Origin: Antedon mediterranea
Lineage: Eukaryota; Echinodermata; Crinoidea; Comatulida; Antedonidae
NCBI RefSeq assembly: GCF_964355755.1
Contig: NC_092673.1
Location: forward strand, 1,865,001 to 1,929,000
Direction: 5' to 3'
Length of the DNA stretch: 64,000 nucleotides
Below, one piece after another: positions 58,001-64,000 of this stretch (position 1 is the stretch's first letter; the number at the start of each line of letters is the position of its first letter). Below the pieces are notes generated by a model. It ran no database searches. It was not told the origin of the DNA and was given only the letters and a program-made list of their open reading frames with translations. The translations under genes were made by a program, and so were the position numbers.

Positions 58001-61000
58001 GATGGTTGTTTAAATTTGAAAACCATTTAAAAAAAAAACGTGTGAAATGTCAGTAATAAAACAGTTGACTCAATCATTAATGTACTTTGCACAGAATTGA
58101 ATCCTGAAAGGTATAGCACCAATCAATGTAACATAGTTGTCATATGAAATCATAGAGAAACAATCATTGTAAAATTTAATAAACAATTCTACAAATTTTA
58201 GAAGTAATCTCATGAGAAAACATGTTTGTATGATGACCATCTGTCTTATGAGATCACTACTAAAATGTGTAGTGTTATTTATTAAATGTATCTCAGTACA
58301 CCTTCACCTGGCTAATCATATAATCAAAGAATATATATCTCTGATATCATGCGCCAAAAACAGAAGAAAAAAAATTCATTCTACACGAAATGCATATTTA
58401 TAGTGGGCCGATTAAAATCAACTTATTTTTCCCACAATAGATCCATATAAGGATTAGGATATATTTTTTTTAAAAGTTTGTCAACTTAAAATGGACCGAA
58501 AAAAATTCAATTTGAATTTTATGAAACACATATAGTACTGGGATTTTCTTTTAAATGGGAAATTAAAATGGACTAAAACATGGTTTAATCCAATAAAAAA
58601 ATTTGATTGATTGATTACGAGTTGTCAAAAGAATTACCATTTTACCAGTTTCCTATGCTTTACACAGTGTCATAATTTAATAGATGCACTGCGTTTGTTC
58701 TTGAAAAAGTAAAACTTTTACCGTTCATGGGAAAATAAACATTTTTTTAAAAATTTAAATAGCAACACAGATTCCTCCTTAAAAATTCTACTAAAGTAGG
58801 ATTCATAATAACTTAGTGAAAAGCTCTAGTTTGTTTACTGACCGAAAAAAAAAATTTAATTTAAAGGCAAGTTACATACCTTCTCCGGCAGATATTTTGT
58901 CAACCTGATAAATTTTTAAAATAAAGCAAAACTATGAAATAGAATTTTTATATTGTTCTGTCTACTTTTTTTCTATTGTAACAGACCTACTGTCAACCTT
59001 GTTACAGTAAGAATTAAAACTTCTGCTCTCCAAATGTATTACAGTAATTCAAGCATAAAAAAACATTTTACGTTTTTAAAAAACGTTTACAATTTAAACT
59101 CAGTCTTGGATAGTTTTGCATTTTGAAAATATATATTAAAATATATTATTAACATACATTTTTATTTAAACTGTCCATTGCATTCAGTTTATCAGTGACC
59201 AATCTTGCAAACTGTTTTGAAGGATTACCTGTAGAAAATCAAAGTGTTGAAAATTAATATTTGTGTTGATCCTAGGGTTATTTATACTCTTTTCATATCT
59301 GCAAAAAGTAATAACTTGTAACATGTTTTATTCCTGGTTTGCATAGTGTTAAAAAGTCTTGTTGAAAAGTCTTTTGAGATATCACAGAGGTGTAAAAATT
59401 ACACTGCTTTTGTTGTTCCCTGGTGTTCAGAGTTGTTACAACAAATGTGTACAGTACTTGCTCTGGTATTTAAACAAATATCCTATCAAAGTACATTTAT
59501 CTTGGGATCATCAGACCTTGTAATCTCTAGTAGCACTCGTCCATGGTGCTATTCCACCACGCTGGGCTGGGCTGGGCTGGGCTGGTGGTAGTACACTGGA
59601 TGAGGCCAGGGTAAACGTGTACTTAGGACTAGATCCTTCATTTTCTGAATGAAGGCTATCCTAGTGATGAGACCCAGGCAAACCTGTATTATCAAAAGTT
59701 TTAAGGATAACTTATAAAAATCACAAAATTCACAGTTTGCAAATATAATTCACTTTACTACATTCTCAGTAAATCATTGCGAGATCATTCTCCGCCATTA
59801 TTTTGGTAAACTTTTGCAGTGTTATGCCGTCTTACATCACTCACAGAGAGTGAATGGCAAAATGAACAAGTGCTCAAATTTGCCAGTCAACAATACCTAA
59901 GCGCATGCGCATATCATAGAGATGACGTCATAGGGTAGCAGTTGTGAAAATCTAAAAGTCTCTAACACTTTCTCACAAGAATTTGCCTGTTTGAAAACAT
60001 ATAATAAATCAAGAGAGCAAAATAATGTTGCAACTCGTTAAGGTATAAACAAGTTGTAACAACTTATGCGGTGTGAAAATAGTATAGTGGATATTTACAT
60101 AATGCCAAACTCATTGACAATGACAATTTGTATAAATTACAATCCTGAAAGATCAAACAATTTAACACATTGAATTTGAAGAGATCATAAAGCAACAACT
60201 GTAAAATTTCATATTATGCCCTTTTTCCTTAAATTTCTTGGATGCAGTTTAGTAATACATTGCCCCTTACCATGACCACATTAAACATATGAAATTAAAG
60301 TTATAAAATTTGTGAATAAAATATAGCAACTGTGCGAATGATGACAGTATAATAATAACAATGCTAATTTTTGTTTATATTTACCACTATCAGCATTATC
60401 GTCAGTCCATCTTTTGCTTACAGTTCTAGTCACTGCTATGCCATCTGTAACGTTATGGTCATTTTCAAATCTAAAGGAAATATCATTTCAAACCAATAAT
60501 TATCTTATCTCTTTTAACCATGTAATATTAGAAAGTGGTTTATTAAGATTAAAATTTTACAAAAATTAAAGATGACTAGTTTATACGGTTGGAGAATGTT
60601 TTCGGTTCAGGTCGCTTTGACCACCTATACATTTTGGAGTATTCAATTGAGTTTTAAAGTGCACAAATACCTTGTATTTTGTATAAAAATTGATACATGA
60701 CTGTTTAGGTAAACATTTTCTAAAACTTGATAAATACCATAAAAATGTTTAACAATCAATTTGTTTGGCCTAAAAAAATGGACAGTTTAGTCTAAAATGT
60801 CCAGATACATTCCTGATTGGTTTTTTTCTGCTTAATTGTTGTAATCTTCATTTCAGTCTTCTTAAACTTGTACTTACGGCTTTCCAAGTAAGGCATTGGT
60901 GAGGCAAGTTTTGCCCACTCTTTCCTGCCCAACCACTTTAAGCGTTGCAAGATTCACTTCGATAGAACCTTCTTTTAAGGCTTTACTGTACGCTTTCTTA

Positions 61001-62139
61001 ACATCTTTACCACGAGCAGTAATAGCAGATGGAATAAGCTGAATATCTGATGGAATAAGCTGAATATCTGATGCACTCTCCGCCGTGTCTATATCATCAA
61101 GTTTGATGCATTCTGCACCATTTATTGTCCTGGAAAATAAACCTGACAAAAAAAAAAATATATTTTAAAGAAGTAGGTTTATTTAAAAAACAATTCATTA
61201 GAAAATTGTATTTGTTCTCAAAAAAATCTGATTTATAGTATATAATATAGTTTTATTTTTTTATACAACTTTCTATGCAGGTAGTGGCATGTGATTCTCT
61301 AATATTATCAATTAAATCCCACATGTAAGTAAGAACATAAAGTTTCTAAAGTTCTTATTTACAAAATAATACATTGACATACTATGTTCAGCTTTAGTCT
61401 TTTTAACCAAATCAACAAGATCAGATCGATTAATTTCAGTTAACAAACGTTCAAGCTCATCCAGTTTACTCTCATCTATCAATCTACGGTCTTCTAATGC
61501 AGAAGCGAAATCTCTGAAGTTATCGATTTTTGCAAGGACATTCTTTGGTAGAAGAGCACGGAGTAAGTACTTTAAGTTGGCTTCATCTTCATTTTCCAAA
61601 GCATGGTAGATGTCTAACATCATCTTCAGAAATACCTTTTTTGGTAATGCCATTCTTTGGTTGTCTGATCAGTTAGAAACAAACAAAATTCAATTTCAAT
61701 TAATTAATCATCAACTGTATTCATTTTTTGACTTCTACTACTGTACTTCTATACTTGATGAATCTGTAGGCCAATTGTCAAGGAGAGCATTCCAGCAAAC
61801 CAACTTAACCCTCCACCCCCCCCCCCCCCCAGGTCTTAGTTTAAAATAATGTGTTAACAACATACCATGTTTTATTTTATTCCCATTCTTAAGGAAATCA
61901 ACAAGATCAGGTCGATTAATTTCATTTAACATCCGTTCAAGTTCTCTAAAATTACTTTCATTGACCAGAATTCGATTTTCTAGTGCTGTAACCAAATCTG
62001 TAAATTTCTCAATATTTGCAAGCACGGTCTCCGGTAGATGAACACGGTTTATGTACTTGAGTTGATCTACTTCATCTTTGTCCAAGTAAATTTCCAAGTC
62101 TAGCATTAACTTTAGAAAAACTTTTTTTGGTAATGCCAT
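49043..62139 (-). CDS. DED-DED-ROC-COR protein with C-terminal membrane anchor
   Basis: Exons joined by phase: 61866-62139, 61383-61664, 60878-61142, 60385-60470, 59158-59228, 58880-58904, 57903-57937, 57742-57766, 56996-57138, 56530-56619, 56118-56297 (3' end uncertain), 55632-55877, 54718-54915, 54235-54429, 53662-53964, 53238-53291, 52229-52439, 51523-51579, 50968-51030, 49956-49980, 49536-49567 and 49043-49230; about 1,015 aa. Two DEDs (MALPKKVFLK starts, RxDL ends) are followed by a ROC GTPase: G1 GQERVGKT (about 257-264), G3 WDHGGQ, YIVVFDLSKPLDD and G4-like VGTHKGK. COR follows (LLTFLYDVGEIIYM, VVLDPERFV, FFVPLRLAF, YYDFEGYLPDVLFPFVVNEF) and then a Cys-rich stretch. The last exon has two hydrophobic helices (about 956-973 and 978-998) and a basic tail, so the protein is probably membrane-anchored with its DEDs in the cytosol. 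A GTP-gated death or immune signalling role is inferred. No kinase or LRR is present. Exon 7 (weak acceptor) and the exon 11/12 junction are the least certain. Confidence 0.85.
52045..52115 (-). mobile_element. Retrotransposon 3' tail with (ATTCA)n
   Basis: attcaattcaattcaattca followed by tttattttccagaagacata is the reversed 3' end style seen in other LINE/SINE tails here. It lies in an intron of the DED-ROC-COR gene. Confidence 0.45.
52745..53100 (+). mobile_element. LINE 3' fragment
   Basis: A short frame reads like the end of non-LTR RT proteins (HLPYGLRYWSPMCRTKRK, NSFVATSIRLLKKSSK, stop). Its 3' UTR ends with cacgtgggatgaataaagaa and attgaattgg. It lies in the intron between exons 16 and 17 of the DED-ROC-COR gene. 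Confidence 0.65.
57185..57540 (+). mobile_element. LINE reverse-transcriptase C-terminal remnant
   Basis: A broken frame SKKAMKMLGTIKRSFKYIDI, then SILYRTGHIWSTVYKFE, parallels the MANRKLGMIKRTFHYLDN and YKTIIRPSIEYCSPVW of the LINE at 46080-47620. Several stops and frameshifts. It lies in the intron between exons 8 and 9 of the DED-ROC-COR gene. Confidence 0.7.
59240..60384. other. Intron 4 of the DED-ROC-COR gene
   Basis: Mostly unique sequence. A short run of gctgg units (59563-59586) is followed by gtagtacactgg.tgaggc.agggtaaac, a SINE-body-like piece to about 59640. No exon is recognised. Confidence 0.4.
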
Positions 62140-62294
62140 ATTTTGAGCTGGCAAATCTGTAGAAAAACAAATTATATTTTTATATAGGCCTACAGTATAT
62201 TCAAATTTTTTTTTTTAAGAAGTATTTTATTTAGCAAAATAAAAAAGAATTAAAGTAGCCCTAGCTAGGTCCAAAACATTATTATTAATAAATT

Positions 62295-62400
62295 TAATAT
62301 TTCATTTCATTTCATTTCATTTCATTTATTTCAATATCATTATCGCAGCCTTAGCTGAATTACAAAGATATTTACATTTGTTCAATATTAAAATTAAAAT
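62295..62400 (-). mobile_element. Retrotransposon 3' tail with (ATTTC)n
   Basis: Five atttc units followed by atttatttcaatatcattat and cgcagccttagctgaattac look like a reversed LINE/SINE 3' end. It lies in the 5' UTR intron of the DED-ROC-COR gene. Confidence 0.5.
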
Positions 62401-62540
62401 ATGTTAAATAATATTAAATAGTTTATTAAAGCTATTATTTACGGCGTACTGCTATTGTTACTTTTATTTTTAAATGTTGTTGAGGTCGACTTTTCCCTTT
62501 TAGGCCTAGGCTAGTACCTGCGTAATAATCCCATACTTAC

Positions 62541-62805
62541 CACCCATCTCCACAACACCACCACGTCCACACACAACACAGCTCAGCCTCCTACTAGCTA
62601 GGCTAGGCCTAGCTAGGCTAGGCCTAATATATGATGGGCTAGCCTACTACTTACTAGGCCTAAACTGCTTACAGAAATTTACAGTTACTTTTAAGTAGAT
62701 TGACAGGCTGTTGACATTCAATAATTAATTTTCAGAATATATAACGATAATTCAATGGCAGGCTCTCTCTACACTACGCCGCCCAAATACACAAACTGCG
62801 CCAGT
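62541..62805 (-). promoter_or_regulatory. Noncoding first exon and promoter flank of the DED-ROC-COR gene
   Basis: The donor GGGTG|GTAAGTA at 62540-62541 matches 43290-43291. The upstream stretch ataacgataattcaatgg..ggctctctct..acaaactgcgccagt matches the paralogue's promoter flank reconstructed across its hAT insertion. Confidence 0.5.
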
Positions 62806-64000
62806 CAGCGTTGCCAGCGATAAAATTTAAATTATGCCGTATCCTGTCTCAAATAATCCCAGATTGGGAAAAATAATGCCAGATCCCCAAAATGTGGCCC
62901 TAAACAGCGCCACCAACGGTTGTATGTCTAATAAACATTTGTAAAACCCCAACTGACACAAAATAGGGCCTAAATTGTATCCCTATGTCGTTCAAAAATT
63001 GTATTTTTAGTTTTGTGAGTAATAACTAATAATTCTAAAAATATCTGGGATTGCAAATGACACAAACACGAACCCACGAACCCTTCTCCCCCCCCACCCC
63101 CCAAAAAAAACCTGTTACAGCCATGGAAATTTAGAATTTTTGAGCTGAAATATGAGAGCTGCTCGATCTTTGCACTTAATTTCAAATATGAAAGGATCTT
63201 AGCCCACCATAATTAGAAAATGGCAATTATAATTTAAAATAGGAAATAAAAATATATATTAAGTGTCTCCAGGACCTCAGCCCCACCATGGTTGATAAGA
63301 AAATTTTGAAAAATGCTGATGGCCCGGAAATGCCACTTAATTTAAAATATGAAATAAAAATATATTTATTAGTGTCTCCAGGATCTTAGCCCACCATAGT
63401 TCGAAAATGGCAATTATAATTGAAAACAGGAAATCAAAATATATATTAAGTGTCTCCAGGACCTCAGCCCCACCATGGTTCAGGTACAAACATTTGAAAA
63501 ATAGAGCTGCTCGATGGCCGGAAATGGCACTTAATTTCAGATATGAAATAAAAATATATTTATTAGTACCTCCAGGATCTTAGCCCACCATAGTTCGAAA
63601 TGGCAATTATAATTTAAAATAGGAAATAAAAATATATATTAAGTGTCTCCAGGACCTCAGCTCCACCATGGCTGGTGCTGAGGTAAGAAAATTTGGAAAA
63701 ATAGAGCTGCTCAATGGGCGGAAATGGCACTTAATTTCAAATATGAAATAAAAATATATTTATTAGTATCTCCAGGATCTTAGCCCATCATAGTTTTGAA
63801 AATGGCAATTATAATTAATATAGGAAATAAAAATATATATTAGGTGTCTCCATTACCTCAGCCCCACCATGGTTGGTTGGGGCTGAGGTACAAAAAAATG
63901 GAAAAATAGAGCTGCTCGATGGGCGGAAATGGCACTTAATTTTAAATAAAAATTACCTCGCCCACATGGTCACTACTGGGGCTGAGAGGTGAAGAACATT
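62806..64000. mobile_element. hAT-like element with satellite core, copy B (runs off the window)
   Basis: It begins CAGCGTTGCCAGCG like copy A and is very similar throughout (ataatgccagat motifs, then the roughly 200-bp tandem repeats). Its insertion point is different: it follows GCGCCAGT (62798-62805), which would be its 8-bp target duplication. The right end is outside the window. Confidence 0.8.

Overview
This is an AT-rich animal (metazoan) nuclear window. It holds multi-exon genes with canonical GT..AG introns, many MITEs, tRNA-derived SINE pieces, non-LTR retrotransposon tails and long minisatellites. A PDE5/6-type phosphodiesterase with a prenylation-type C-terminus, tandem genes pairing death effector domains (DED) with ROC/COR or RIG-I-like helicase modules, and the repeat style suggest an invertebrate deuterostome, most likely an echinoderm. 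That placement is inference. All exon structures below were read by hand from splice signals, phase continuity and recalled family similarity.

Region 1 (about 1.2-26.5 kb, minus strand) is a complete cGMP phosphodiesterase gene of the PDE5/6(/11) family. It has 18 coding exons encoding about 923 residues: GAF-A, GAF-B, the HD catalytic domain, then a choice of two homologous penultimate exons and a C-terminal CaaX box. Its introns are full of MITEs and tandem repeats. One minisatellite is made of about 29 copies of the gene's own exon 15 / 5' splice-site junction.

Region 2 (27.4-35.9 kb, minus strand) is a complete FRA10AC1 homologue in 9 coding exons (276 aa). Its 5.1-kb sixth intron carries, on the opposite strand, an intronless 561-aa gene for a pseudokinase with a probable beta-propeller C-terminal half, followed directly by a LINE 3' tail.

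Region 3 (36.0-39.0 kb) is a 2,965-bp fold-back element. It has about 960-bp inverted arms, a perfect 6-bp target duplication, and a nested 385-bp Mutator-like MITE with a perfect 9-bp target duplication.

Region 4 (39.9-64 kb, minus strand) holds two tandem paralogous genes sharing a DED-DED-linker N-terminus. The proximal gene (382 aa) continues into a degenerate second helicase domain of RIG-I-like type. The distal gene (about 1,015 aa) continues into ROC (Ras-like GTPase), COR and a C-terminal membrane anchor. The same hAT-like element, carrying a roughly 200-bp satellite, has inserted independently about 30 bp apart in the two duplicated promoters. A broken LINE lies between the genes. 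The DED pair looks like an innate-immunity or cell-death locus that diversifies by keeping the adaptor end and exchanging the effector end. It is the most interesting system in the window.
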